DNA of 32,709 nucleotides from Mogibacterium sp. (GCA_017505405.1 JAFVPI010000050.1:1-32709), one strand, 5' to 3'. Numbered from the stretch's first letter, positions 23,630-31,607 are shown. The notes: generated from the sequence alone by a model not told the origin. Translations and numbers: made by a program.

Positions 23630-25018
23630 ATGGAACAACAAGCTAAGGGCAAATTTGATTCCAATTTTGGATTCTTAATGGCCTCACTCGGTTCCGCAGT
23701 CGGTCTTGGTAACCTTTGGGGGTTCCCTTACAAGATGGGTCTCGGCGGAGGATTCGCTTTCCTTCTCCTGTACATGATCCTTCTCGTAGTTGTAGGTTAT
23801 CCTCTGATTCTTTCCGAGATCGCTATCGGACGTAAATCTCAGAAAGCTGCTATCGAAGCTTACAAGGAGATCCACCCAGGATTCACTTTCAACGGTGTTC
23901 TTCAGACAATAGTACCGTTCTTCCTGATCGCGTTCTACTGCACATTCGGCGGCTACGTAATGAAGTACTTCTTCAAGTCGCTCGGCATGTTTGCAGGCAA
24001 TCAGTTCGATCCTGGTGCTACATTCGGTGAAACTCTCGTGAATACATCATCTGTAGTATGGGTACTTATCTTCCTCGCACTTACAGTAGTGATCGTTCTC
24101 GGAGGAGTATCCGGCGGTATTGAGAAGTTCTGCAAGGTCGCTATGCCAGCACTCTTCATCATGCTCGTAGTAATCGTAATCAGATCCTGCACACTCAACG
24201 GCGCTGGCGAAGGAATCGCATTCCTGTTCAAGCCTCACTTCGAAGGTCTGAGCTCAATCGGCGGCTTCTTCGAAACACTGAAGCTCGCTGGTTCGCAGAT
24301 GTTCTTCTCACTCTCGCTTGCTTCCGGATGCCTGATCGCTTACGGTTCATATCTGGATAAGAAGGAAGACCTCGAAAAGGACGCTATTATCGTTGCTGTT
24401 GGTGATACATGCGCTGCTCTGCTTGCAGGTCTGGCTATCATGCCTGCTTGCTCCGCATTCGGTATCGACTTCGGTGCAGGCCCTGGACTCCTCTTCGTAT
24501 CCATGCCTACAGTATTCAATGACATGAAGGGCGGAGCTATCTTCGCATTCCTGTTCTGGCTCCTCGTATTCTTCGCTTGCCTCTCCTCCTCGATCGGCAT
24601 GATGGAGGGCGGAATTTCCGCTATCCTCGACAGCCGCATCAAAGCAGGAAAGTCTGCTAACAGATTCGGAGTCACAATGGTAATGGCAGCATGGGCACTC
24701 ATCGGAAACTTGATGACAGCCCTCGACGGACTTGGAGAAAGAACTACAATGCAGTGGTTCCACCTCTTCGGAATTCCAGATGTACTCGATGTTTGGGATG
24801 CAGTAGCTGAAGGTATCCTGATGCCTGCAACAGGTCTCATCATGGCTATCCTCATCGGCTGGATAGTTCCTCACTACATCGATGACGAAGTTGAGTCAAG
24901 CTCGGCATTCAAGTCAAAAGGCTTCTTCAACTTCTGCATCAAGTGGCTTGGACCTCTCTTCATGGTCCTGATCGTCTGGGGACAGATCCAGAGCGTAATC
25001 AGCCTCACACAGGGCTAA
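23630..25018 (+). CDS. Sodium:amino-acid symporter of the NSS (SNF) family
   Basis: The 462-residue membrane protein opens with the NSS transmembrane-1 signature GSAVGLGNLWGFPYKMGLGG, which forms part of the sodium and substrate sites. It is followed by GYPLILSEIAIGR. About 11-12 hydrophobic segments are spaced along the chain; bacterial members of the family usually have 11 and import hydrophobic or aromatic amino acids with Na+. Substrate cannot be read from sequence. Codon use is visibly narrower than in neighbouring genes (few ATA, many CTC, ATC, GCT and AAG), which fits high expression, as does the consensus promoter and AAGGAGG site. It is monocistronic, with terminators on both sides. 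Confidence 0.93.
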   Translation: MEQQAKGKFDSNFGFLMASLGSAVGLGNLWGFPYKMGLGGGFAFLLLYMILLVVVGYPLILSEIAIGRKSQKAAIEAYKEIHPGFTFNGVLQTIVPFFLIAFYCTFGGYVMKYFFKSLGMFAGNQFDPGATFGETLVNTSSVVWVLIFLALTVVIVLGGVSGGIEKFCKVAMPALFIMLVVIVIRSCTLNGAGEGIAFLFKPHFEGLSSIGGFFETLKLAGSQMFFSLSLASGCLIAYGSYLDKKEDLEKDAIIVAVGDTCAALLAGLAIMPACSAFGIDFGAGPGLLFVSMPTVFNDMKGGAIFAFLFWLLVFFACLSSSIGMMEGGISAILDSRIKAGKSANRFGVTMVMAAWALIGNLMTALDGLGERTTMQWFHLFGIPDVLDVWDAVAEGILMPATGLIMAILIGWIVPHYIDDEVESSSAFKSKGFFNFCIKWLGPLFMVLIVWGQIQSVISLTQG

Positions 25019-25054
25019 AAGTCATCCGCGGCTTGCCCGCGCATAATAAGCCTC

Positions 25055-25083
25055 AAAGTCCCGGCTTGTCCGGGACTTTTACT
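25055..25083 (+). terminator. Intrinsic terminator after the NSS gene
   Basis: AAAGTCCCGG and CCGGGACTTT form a perfect 10-bp stem around CTTGT, ending in TTTTACTTT. A weaker hairpin, CGCGG-CTTGC-CCGCG, lies just before it (25027-25041). Confidence 0.9.
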
Positions 25084-25107
25084 TTATGCATCAAACAGGT
25101 GTATAAT
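25078..25107 (+). promoter_or_regulatory. Possible promoter of the MgtC-like gene
   Basis: A perfect TATAAT (25102-25107) is preceded at 18 bases by TTTACT (25078-25083), which overlaps the terminator tail. The ATG is 34 bases downstream. Confidence 0.5.
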
Positions 25108-25141
25108 AGTCGTCAAATCAAGGATAAACGGAGGTGCCGTC

Positions 25142-25639
25142 ATGTTAGTAGACAAATATCCATGGCTTCTTGAGCCAAATCTGCTTACGATGATCATACG
25201 TACCCTTCTTGCCCTGCTATGTGCCGGCGTTATTGGATATGAACGTGACGCGCACGGTTCAGCTGCAGGTCTGAGGACTCACATACTTGTGTGCCTTGGC
25301 GCTATGATAGCCATGAGCACGGGAATATTTGCTGTTATCCATTACAGCGGTGACGCTTCCCGCATAGGTGCTCAGGTAGTATCAGGCATCGGCTTTCTGG
25401 GAGCAGGTACGATAATGGTCAACAGAGGACATATCAAAGGCCTTACAACTGCTGCCGGTCTGTGGGCGTCCGCATGCATAGGTCTTGCGATCGGCACAGG
25501 CTTTTATGAAGCTGCCATTATCGGAACGATTTCCGTATTTTTCGTTGAGCGCGGTCTTAAGGTCCTGAAAAAGAAATTCATGAAAAACCTTGAAGATGAT
25601 TCCGAGCCTGAAGTTAAAGAGACCCGCATTCTGGACTGA
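25142..25639 (+). CDS. MgtC/SapB family membrane protein
   Basis: The 165-residue protein has four to five membrane helices and the family core: GVIGYERDAHGSAAGLRTHI, LVCLGAMIAMSTG and GIGFLGAGTIMVNRGHIKGL then TTAAGLW. These are the conserved N-terminal MgtC domain motifs. Members are linked to magnesium or phosphate stress and, in pathogens, to intracellular survival by acting on F-type ATPase; none of that can be shown here. It lacks the extra C-terminal ACT-like domain of some members and ends in a short charged tail. GGAGG lies 7 bases before the ATG. Confidence 0.9.
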   Translation: MLVDKYPWLLEPNLLTMIIRTLLALLCAGVIGYERDAHGSAAGLRTHILVCLGAMIAMSTGIFAVIHYSGDASRIGAQVVSGIGFLGAGTIMVNRGHIKGLTTAAGLWASACIGLAIGTGFYEAAIIGTISVFFVERGLKVLKKKFMKNLEDDSEPEVKETRILD

Positions 25640-25682
25640 GTCCCTGTCCTGCTGATATATCTGTATCAAAATCAATAATCGC

Positions 25683-25711
25683 TTGCATTAATGCAAATAT
25701 AAGAATATATT
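25683..25711 (+). promoter_or_regulatory. Promoter with overlapping palindrome TTGCATTAATGCAA (candidate operator)
   Basis: TTGCAT (25683-25688), 17 bases and TATATT (25706-25711) form a promoter 45 bases before the GTG start. The -35 box is the left arm of a perfect 14-base palindrome (25683-25696) whose core GCATTAATGC is identical to that in the NSS leader. Binding there would compete with RNA polymerase. Confidence 0.6.
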
Positions 25712-25755
25712 GGAGTTTGTAACGACAATTAAAACTAAAGTAAGGAGTGTTTACC

Positions 25756-26340
25756 GTGGGAACTGAATTAAAGAACATAAACCGTATCGCTTATTGTGCA
25801 GGCATGGATCCTGAGGATTACAAGGCAGCTTGCTTTGCTGCACCGGACGTTTCTCATATCGACTATGCAAACTATGACGAGACTTATGAAGCAGTCGTAT
25901 CCGGTGAGTGTGATGCCTGTGTGCTTCCGTTTGAGCGCAGCAGAAGCGGAAAAGTCAATCACACAATGGATCTGTTCTATCAGGGTGATCTCAGCATAAT
26001 CAAAGTCTTTAAATGGGATACCGGATTTGAGGTTGTCCGCTATGCAGTCCTTGCAAGAGATGAAAATGAATCTGCCTGTGAAGACGGCTCGCGTTTCATG
26101 CTTATATTTACAGTCAAGAACGTTCAGGGATCGCTCGTTAAAGCTATCAATGCCATCAGCAGTCACGGTTTCAATATCCGTTTCCTGCACACAAGACCTC
26201 TCAGGACCGAGGAATGGGGATACTACTTCTATACTGAGTGTGACGGCGATGACAAATCACCTGAAGGACAGAAGATGCTCGCTGATCTTGAAGCAGTCTG
26301 TGAAACACTTAAGTTTATCGGACGTTATCCTTCAAAGTAG
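25756..26340 (+). CDS. Shortened prephenate dehydratase-like protein with ACT domain, probably regulatory
   Basis: The 194-residue protein starts at GTG 25756 with AAGGAG 8 bases upstream; the GTG at 25747 lies in that site. Residues of about 1-100 resemble pieces of the prephenate dehydratase fold, for example CDACVLPFERSRSGKVNHT (PDT: VLPIENSxxGxV) and VVRYAVLARDE where active enzymes have TRF. About 90 residues of the catalytic middle are missing and the TRF threonine is Val. Residues of about 117-194 form an ACT domain, VKNVQGSLVKAINAISSHGF, with GSLV and HTRP in place of the phenylalanine-binding GALV and ESRP motifs. It may sense an amino acid rather than catalyse. It has its own promoter and terminator. 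Confidence 0.65.
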   Translation: MGTELKNINRIAYCAGMDPEDYKAACFAAPDVSHIDYANYDETYEAVVSGECDACVLPFERSRSGKVNHTMDLFYQGDLSIIKVFKWDTGFEVVRYAVLARDENESACEDGSRFMLIFTVKNVQGSLVKAINAISSHGFNIRFLHTRPLRTEEWGYYFYTECDGDDKSPEGQKMLADLEAVCETLKFIGRYPSK

Positions 26341-26371
26341 CGTGACGCGATTTCAACAGCGCAATCAAACA

Positions 26372-26410
26372 GGCTCTGAGACGCCGTAATTTCGTCTCAG
26401 AGCCGTTTTT
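26372..26410 (+). terminator. Strong intrinsic terminator after the PDT/ACT gene
   Basis: GGCTCTGAGACG and CGTCTCAGAGCC form a perfect 12-bp stem with a 9-base loop, followed by GTTTTTAT. It lies between convergent genes. On the minus strand the hairpin is followed only by TGTTTGATT, so it may also weakly stop dagK transcripts. Confidence 0.93.
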
Positions 26411-26429
26411 ATGCCCTGCCTGATATTCC

Positions 26430-27242
26430 TTACGCTTCCGCCAGGTATTCGCTTACATTCAGTATAGTCTCACCGTCTATCTGGACTGCACATGGCTCGG
26501 AAAATCTCACATGGATCTTCCTGCCAGTGATGACCTTGACCATATCTGTAAGTTCAACATGCTTTCCCTCAAATATCAGCGGGAATTTCATCAGTGATCT
26601 CAGCTTTGACCTGCTCATGTACACTATAACAGTAAGATGATCGGAATTTCTGTCCTGACCGGGAGCAAGCATCATTCCTCCGCCGCAGTACCTGCCTTTC
26701 ATTGCAGGAGCCAGCCAGCAGTTATCAAATTCATATTCTTTTCCATCAACTTCCACCCAGGCATGACGCGGCCTGAACGCATACAGCAGTCCTTTTATAG
26801 CTATGGCTGTATAGTTGATCTTCTTATTAGGTTTTTTAGCCTTTATTTTATCGGCTTCTTCACAGCAGTACCCGTCGATGCCGAAGCTCATGTTATTTAT
26901 GTATTTATACCTTTTGCCGTTTACTGTTGCTACGGGCAGATTTACAAGATAAGGATTGAGAAGTATCTCCTTACCCGGCTCCTCGTTGATATCATTAAGG
27001 AAGTCATTTCCGGTGCCGTTGCCGTAAAGATAAACGTTGTTCTTCAGCGCATCGGTATCAACATGATTTATCAGATAGTTGATAGTCCCGTCTCCTCCGA
27101 TAAGAACTACCTCATCGTCCTCCTTCAGTCCCGCAAAGAATTCCGGATAATCGGTCTTTGAGGCATCGATCAACTGCGCTCCTTCAGGGATGTGTGATTT
27201 TATCCCGTTATTGGCAAGCGGATTATAAAGATAGTATTTCAT
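26430..27242 (-). CDS. Diacylglycerol/lipid kinase family protein
   Basis: The 270-residue protein has the DAGK catalytic core: the nucleotide loop VVLIGGDGTINYLIN (about 45-59), GNGTGNDFLNDI and KYINNMSFGIDGYCCEEADK. Members phosphorylate diacylglycerol or related lipids (DgkB/YegS group). The usual family length is about 290-300; the first glycine-rich N-terminal region is compact here (YNPLANNG, then directly to GAQLID). The ATG is preceded by AGGGGGG. The gene follows a phosphatase remnant and a glycerophosphodiesterase on the same strand, so lipid turnover is the shared theme. Confidence 0.88.
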   Translation of the reverse strand: MKYYLYNPLANNGIKSHIPEGAQLIDASKTDYPEFFAGLKEDDEVVLIGGDGTINYLINHVDTDALKNNVYLYGNGTGNDFLNDINEEPGKEILLNPYLVNLPVATVNGKRYKYINNMSFGIDGYCCEEADKIKAKKPNKKINYTAIAIKGLLYAFRPRHAWVEVDGKEYEFDNCWLAPAMKGRYCGGGMMLAPGQDRNSDHLTVIVYMSRSKLRSLMKFPLIFEGKHVELTDMVKVITGRKIHVRFSEPCAVQIDGETILNVSEYLAEA

Positions 27243-27262
27243 ATGTTTGCCCCCCTGTCCGT

Positions 27263-27514
27263 TTAACTGTCAATAAGCTTGTCTGCCAGAGCCTTCAGCT
27301 GTCCATCCGTGAGACCGATCGAAAGCAGATATTCTTCTGCTTCTTCTTTCAGGTTTGTTTCTTCGAGATTGTCGGTCCGGAAAAGAAGGCTCAGTATCTT
27401 TTCTATATTATCTTTCAGAATGATTTCATATGCCGGATCACCGGGCTGGATGTTATAGAAATTTCTGTATGTGATCATATAGTCCCGCTCTATATCATCT
27501 GCAGAAGCACCGGC
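27263..27514 (-). pseudogene. C-terminal remnant of a tyrosine-protein phosphatase
   Basis: A 71-codon frame (ATG at 27478) encodes MITYRNFYNIQPGDPAYEII and ends EEYLLSIGLTDGQLKALADK. The same frame is open upstream and reads GASADDIERDY directly before the Met. Together these match the C-terminal end of bacterial Y_phosphatase3-type enzymes, whose catalytic HCxxGKDRTG loop is followed by LLGVSEEDIxxDYxL and, at the end, YLxSIGLTxEExxxL. Everything up to and including the catalytic loop is missing; the GDPD gene begins its 3' end only 43 bases away. No convincing ribosome binding site precedes the ATG. I read it as a decayed 5'-truncated gene; a short expressed helical protein is the alternative. 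Confidence 0.6.
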
Positions 27515-27557
27515 AAAGCAAAAGCCCCTTCCTTTTTTCGTGTTCAGAAACTGTTTG

Positions 27558-29423
27558 TTACAGGAACGAAAAGGCTGAGTGGATCCGCTGTACTATATTC
27601 ATGATATTTGAATCATACTGGTCTATTACAGATCTGCACAGAGCAGGATCATTGGTAAGGATCGCATCCACATTCAGGCTTACCAGCTTTTTCATCGTAT
27701 CCTCTTCGTTGACAGTCCAGACAAAAACACGTTTGCCGGCGCGATGGAGACGATCTATGTTCTCATATGTCGCAAATGTCTCCTGTATGCTGATGATATC
27801 TGCCGCATCGAGAGTATCGATGTCACCTATACCGATCACTGATGTATAAGCAGTAAGGATCTCAGGATCGGTCTTCCGCACTTCCTCAAGCGTTTCGTAA
27901 TCCTGAGACGTCACATCGCAGTAGTCCATATAGTTGTTTTTTCTGATGATATCAATAACCTTCTCCACTATGCCGTCATCGTGGCCGTTTCGCTTTATCT
28001 CGATATTCAGATAGAGCTTATCATTCCCCCGGCCTGCTATCCTCATTACCTCGTCAAGAGTAGGTATCGTAGTTCCGGCAAATGCTTTATCAAAGAAAGA
28101 GCCGTTATCAAGATCTTTTATTTCATCATACGTGACTTCCCAAACATTCCTGTCAAGGCCTGTGGTCCTTTTGAGATTGTCATCGTGAAGAACAACTACA
28201 GTACCGTCAGCAAGAAGCTGCACATCAAGCTCTGCGGCCGTGAATCTGTTATCTATACACTTCTGAAAAGCCGGAATAGTATTTTCAGGCGCCTGAGCGG
28301 AGAAGCCCCTGTGCGCCATGATCATTGCTGTCCCGTAATCTGTATTGAGCATCCATCTTATCTGTTCAAATCTCTGGGGAACAGAGAAAAATATGCTGAC
28401 AGCACAGACTGCTATGAGCCACCATTTCAGTGCCGGATATTTCCTGAAGTACTGAGTCGGTTCAGTGTATTGATTTATTTCTTCGCTCAGTTGATTTTTC
28501 CTTCTGTAGTAGGAACACTGGATCGCAGCAAACATTATCGGAGTTGCTATCCACAGGATCATAAGATAGAAGATCAGGCTGACAGGTACGAAGCGGGCAG
28601 TAAAAAACACTTTGAACGGGTCAACAGCACCTCGCATCAGCCACAGAGATAAAAGGTACCACTCAATAATGATCACCGCAGTTCCGGCATAATAGAAAAA
28701 TACGATAAGCAGACTCCACTCCGCTACAAGCAGTAAGACTTTTATAAAATGCTTTCCCCTTGTCATGGCCGCGCTTTTTCTGCAGGCAGCCCTGAAACTC
28801 ACTTCATTTTCTTCGATCATTACCGGTACTGCATATATCCATCGAAGGTAAAGGTAGATCGCGATCACCTGAAAACACGCAAATACGATGCCTTCCCAAG
28901 GCCGCTTTCCGAAATCCTCCAGTATGAAACCCGGTATCTGGATAACAGAGATAACACTGGATATATCACCTGTGAGAGTACCGAATCTGAGGATCAGTAT
29001 CACGTATGGAATTACTAACCAGTTCCCGCCTTTATAACGGTTAAAACAATGTCCGAATCCGGCAGAGATTATCTGCTTTGTTGTTCTTCTTTGTCCGGAT
29101 CCTGATGCGTGCATGGCGTCATACAATGAGAATAGTTCGACCATCGAGCCCCAGGTAAGTACCGCGATCATAAAGATCAGAACTATCCAGGAAACAGGGT
29201 TTTTGATGAAAGACCCGATATTATACCAGGCTATGACATTCGTTTTGTTACCGACAAGCCATAGCTTCTCTGCCCATGAAATGATTGGAAACAGCACAAG
29301 AAAAGCCAGGATCCTGAAAACTATCTCATAGCCTACCAGGCTCCCGAAATTGTCCTTGATCATTTCAAAGGGCTCTGTTGTTGATTTATACAAGCTTTTC
29401 GCAAGAACAGTAACTTTTTTCAT
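27558..29423 (-). CDS. Membrane-bound glycerophosphodiester phosphodiesterase
   Basis: The 621-residue protein has an N-terminal membrane module of about 350 residues with around seven or eight hydrophobic helices, as in the membrane-domain GDPD subfamily. The catalytic domain (about 365-605) follows, facing outside or the membrane surface. Catalytic motifs are AHRGFSAQAPENTIPAF, AAELDVQLLADGTVVVLHDD and LNIEIKR. The last helices give VFVWTVNEEDTM and VDAILTNDP. It splits glycerophosphodiesters into glycerol-3-phosphate and an alcohol, or trims lipoteichoic acid precursors. The start lies 26 bases after the histidine kinase stop with only a weak GAAGAA site. Confidence 0.92.
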   Translation of the reverse strand: MKKVTVLAKSLYKSTTEPFEMIKDNFGSLVGYEIVFRILAFLVLFPIISWAEKLWLVGNKTNVIAWYNIGSFIKNPVSWIVLIFMIAVLTWGSMVELFSLYDAMHASGSGQRRTTKQIISAGFGHCFNRYKGGNWLVIPYVILILRFGTLTGDISSVISVIQIPGFILEDFGKRPWEGIVFACFQVIAIYLYLRWIYAVPVMIEENEVSFRAACRKSAAMTRGKHFIKVLLLVAEWSLLIVFFYYAGTAVIIIEWYLLSLWLMRGAVDPFKVFFTARFVPVSLIFYLMILWIATPIMFAAIQCSYYRRKNQLSEEINQYTEPTQYFRKYPALKWWLIAVCAVSIFFSVPQRFEQIRWMLNTDYGTAMIMAHRGFSAQAPENTIPAFQKCIDNRFTAAELDVQLLADGTVVVLHDDNLKRTTGLDRNVWEVTYDEIKDLDNGSFFDKAFAGTTIPTLDEVMRIAGRGNDKLYLNIEIKRNGHDDGIVEKVIDIIRKNNYMDYCDVTSQDYETLEEVRKTDPEILTAYTSVIGIGDIDTLDAADIISIQETFATYENIDRLHRAGKRVFVWTVNEEDTMKKLVSLNVDAILTNDPALCRSVIDQYDSNIMNIVQRIHSAFSFL

Positions 29424-29449
29424 ATTTATTCTTCATAGCAATTATCATA

Positions 29450-30919
29450 TCAGCTATTCTTCAGTACATGCTGAAGAGTGGCTTTCATGGCTGGGATATC
29501 CAGAGGCTTTGCGATATGCCCGTTCATCCCGGCTTCTTCAGCTTTCTTTATATCCTCCTGGAACGCATTGGCTGTCATCGCGATGATCGGAATACCGGCA
29601 AGTCTTGTATCGGGCAGATCGCGTATCGCCTGTGCAGCCATGTAACCATCCATGACCGGCATTTGTATATCCATCAGGATCACATCGTAGTATCCCGGTT
29701 CAGACGCAGCAGTCATCTCCAGGGCAATTTTTCCATCCTCCGCTGTTTCGATCAGGAATCCCGCCTGTTCGAGCAGCATCTGCGCTATTTCCATGTTGAC
29801 CATATTGTCTTCAACAAGAAGCGCACGCATTCCTTCAAATGAGAGCTCATCTCCTTCACCGGAACGTTTTTCCTCCTGCGGATCAGCCAGCGGGAAGTCA
29901 ACAGTGATAGTAAACTCCGTGCCCTTGCCTTTTTCGGTCTGTACGGTTATATTGCCTCCCATCATGTCAACAATGCTTTTGGTTATCGCCAGGCCTAGTC
30001 CTGTTCCCTGGATCCTGCTTGCTGTCGAGGTACGCTCACGTTCAAAAGGAACAAACACGCGCTCAGCAAATTCACTGCTCATCCCGATCCCTGTATCTTT
30101 TATGCGTATCTCGTAGCTTCCGGTCCCTTCTCTGCCGCCAAGTTCAGTCAGCCGCATGGATACACTGCCGTTTTCTTCCGTAAACTTTCCGGCATTGCAC
30201 AGCAGATTCATCAGCGCGCGGTCAAGCATTACCTTGTCACACATGACCCATTTATGTGAAACATCGCAGGATACTGATAATTCGATCTTTTTTGATTCCA
30301 GCTGTGTCCTTACCAGATCGCTCGCTTCCTGTATGCAGCTTTCCAGATCCACACAGCCTGTTTCGAGACTGAACTTTCCGCTTTCGATGCGGCTCATGTC
30401 AAGCACATCGTTCACGATCTCCAGAAGCTGCCGGCTGGCCATATCGATCTTGTCTATATACGCGCTTTTTTCCTCATATGTAACCTTTTCACGGTTTGCC
30501 AGCGTGGTATATCCGATAATGGCATTCAATGGAGTGCGGATATCATGTGACATATTGGACATGAAAAATGTTTTCGCTTTGCTGGCCTCTTCTGCGGCAG
30601 CAAGCTCTGCTTCAAGCTGCTCATTCTCCTGGATCCTTTCAAATGTACGCTTTATGAGAAGGAGCATGACAAACACGAAAATGCTTCCGCCAAAAAGGAT
30701 GCCGGCCATTACAAGATCCGGATCCCCGAAGATGCCTACAACAAGGTATCCGATGAAAAACAGTATCAGCAGCAGGATAGGAATATTAAAAAGCCTTTGC
30801 TCCTGATCCCAGTTTCCGTGTTTGCGTACGTCTCTGGAGAAGCACATATAACGGTATATGTTGTAAGCCATAAGCGCGCTTCCGGCATATATCATCAGAT
30901 AGAGGAAAAAATCCTTCAT
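29450..30919 (-). CDS. Hybrid sensor histidine kinase/response regulator
   Basis: The 489-residue protein has three membrane helices (about 4-22, 47-66 and 70-90) with almost no outside domain. A short coiled linker leads to the HisKA box SNMSHDIRTPLNAIIGYT (phospho-His near 125) and the HATPase domain (NLLCNAGKFTEENG, KDTGIGMS, GTGLGLAIT). A C-terminal receiver has DVILMDIQMPVMDGY (phospho-Asp near 415) and the Lys of HIAKPLD. No Hpt protein or output regulator lies nearby, so it is an orphan hybrid kinase. AGGAGATATT precedes the ATG. The stimulus is unknown; sensing through the membrane helices is an inference. Confidence 0.93.
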   Translation of the reverse strand: MKDFFLYLMIYAGSALMAYNIYRYMCFSRDVRKHGNWDQEQRLFNIPILLLILFFIGYLVVGIFGDPDLVMAGILFGGSIFVFVMLLLIKRTFERIQENEQLEAELAAAEEASKAKTFFMSNMSHDIRTPLNAIIGYTTLANREKVTYEEKSAYIDKIDMASRQLLEIVNDVLDMSRIESGKFSLETGCVDLESCIQEASDLVRTQLESKKIELSVSCDVSHKWVMCDKVMLDRALMNLLCNAGKFTEENGSVSMRLTELGGREGTGSYEIRIKDTGIGMSSEFAERVFVPFERERTSTASRIQGTGLGLAITKSIVDMMGGNITVQTEKGKGTEFTITVDFPLADPQEEKRSGEGDELSFEGMRALLVEDNMVNMEIAQMLLEQAGFLIETAEDGKIALEMTAASEPGYYDVILMDIQMPVMDGYMAAQAIRDLPDTRLAGIPIIAMTANAFQEDIKKAEEAGMNGHIAKPLDIPAMKATLQHVLKNS

Positions 30920-31003
30920 AATATCTCCTGTCAGGTATCTCCATTATCACTTAATTATGCAGCTGTTATTGCTACCTATTTTATCACGGTTCAAAAGCAA
31001 CGA

Positions 31004-31032
31004 AAATAAAAAACCCGTTGAAGCCAACGGAT
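31004..31032 (-). terminator. Intrinsic terminator behind the decayed gene at 31.1 kb
   Basis: On the minus strand ATCCGTTG and CAACGGGT form a stem of 8 pairs (one U-G) with a GCTT loop, followed by TTTTTATTTT. It belongs to a transcript coming from the right, not to the histidine kinase, which starts further left. Confidence 0.85.
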
Positions 31033-31046
31033 TCGTATCAAACTAT

Positions 31047-31222
31047 TCAGTTATTTCGTGACATCAGTACTATGCACTCGACGTCGTTTTCGTTGAGCAA
31101 CACCTTGCCACCGTCTTCAGCATCATAATCTACGCGGAATTTAAATCTGATTCGCTTCAGGATGCGGTCATCTTTCTATCAAAACCAACTGTCTTCGAAT
31201 GCTTTATAACGACTCCTGACAT
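31047..31222 (-). pseudogene. Frameshifted remnant of an unidentified gene
   Basis: Two overlapping minus-strand frames look like parts of one protein. The first (31222-31157) reads MSGVVIKHSKTVGFDRKMTA then stops. The second (31175-31047) reads DDRILKRIRFKFRVDYDAED and ends LLNENDVECIVLMSRNN with a stop 15 bases before the terminator at 31032. A one-base frameshift near 31160-31175 would join them. Composition and the trailing terminator suggest a real gene that decayed. I do not recognise the family. The rest of the 370-base stretch from 30920 to 31289 holds this remnant, two hairpins and the HK leader; nothing else is seen. Confidence 0.4.
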
Positions 31223-31261
31223 AGATCTTGAATTATCTTCAGCTCATGTCAAATAAAGTCT

Positions 31262-31285
31262 CGGAAAAACTTTCGAGTTTTTCTG
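31262..31285 (-). terminator. Hairpin after the small hypothetical gene
   Basis: CGGAAAAACT and AGTTTTTCTG form a 10-bp stem (one G-T pair) around a 4-base loop, 5 bases past the stop at 31290. On the minus strand the second arm carries five T. The stem is A/T rich, so strength is uncertain. Confidence 0.6.
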
Positions 31286-31289
31286 ACAA

Positions 31290-31607
31290 CTATCGATTAA
31301 GTAACTCTGTCACTGAATCAATCAGTTCCTGACTGAATCCTTCCAGATCTTTCAAGGTGATAACCTTCTTCTTTACAAATATAGCAATATCCCATATCGC
31401 TTCGGATTTGTTCATTTCCAAAATCACACCCGGATGCTTCTTATCATTTCTGATTCTCTTTTCAAGTTCCCAAAAGTGATCAGAAGCATTTCCCGGAGAA
31501 CTCAGCAGTTCAATATACTTCTTTGTCAATCGCTCCATATAAAGTTCCTGCCATTCAGGAACTTTTTCGCGAAACAGTTTCCAATCCACCTTTGATATCT
31601 CTACCAT
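31290..31607 (-). CDS. Small conserved hypothetical protein
   Basis: The 105-residue helical, charged protein reads MVEISKVDWKLFREKVPEWQ at the start and has NDKKHPGVILEMNKSEAIWD in the middle. It has no membrane segment and no catalytic motif. Very similar proteins in Clostridia are sometimes labelled multidrug transporter, a name the soluble sequence does not support. It begins 18 bases after the end of the SWIM-like gene and is followed by a hairpin, so the two form a small unit. The start site is weak (GGAAT before the ATG). It appears intact, unlike its neighbours. Confidence 0.65.
   Translation of the reverse strand: MVEISKVDWKLFREKVPEWQELYMERLTKKYIELLSSPGNASDHFWELEKRIRNDKKHPGVILEMNKSEAIWDIAIFVKKKVITLKDLEGFSQELIDSVTELLNR

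Noticed and set aside
24340-24874. Two overlapping antisense frames of 171 and 175 codons inside the NSS gene
   Set aside because: They are by-products of the strongly biased codon use of the transporter. Two different frames being open at once supports an artefact.
31290-31607. Multidrug transporter label for the small hypothetical protein
   Set aside because: The sequence is soluble and charged with no membrane helix; the name seen for similar proteins is not supported.
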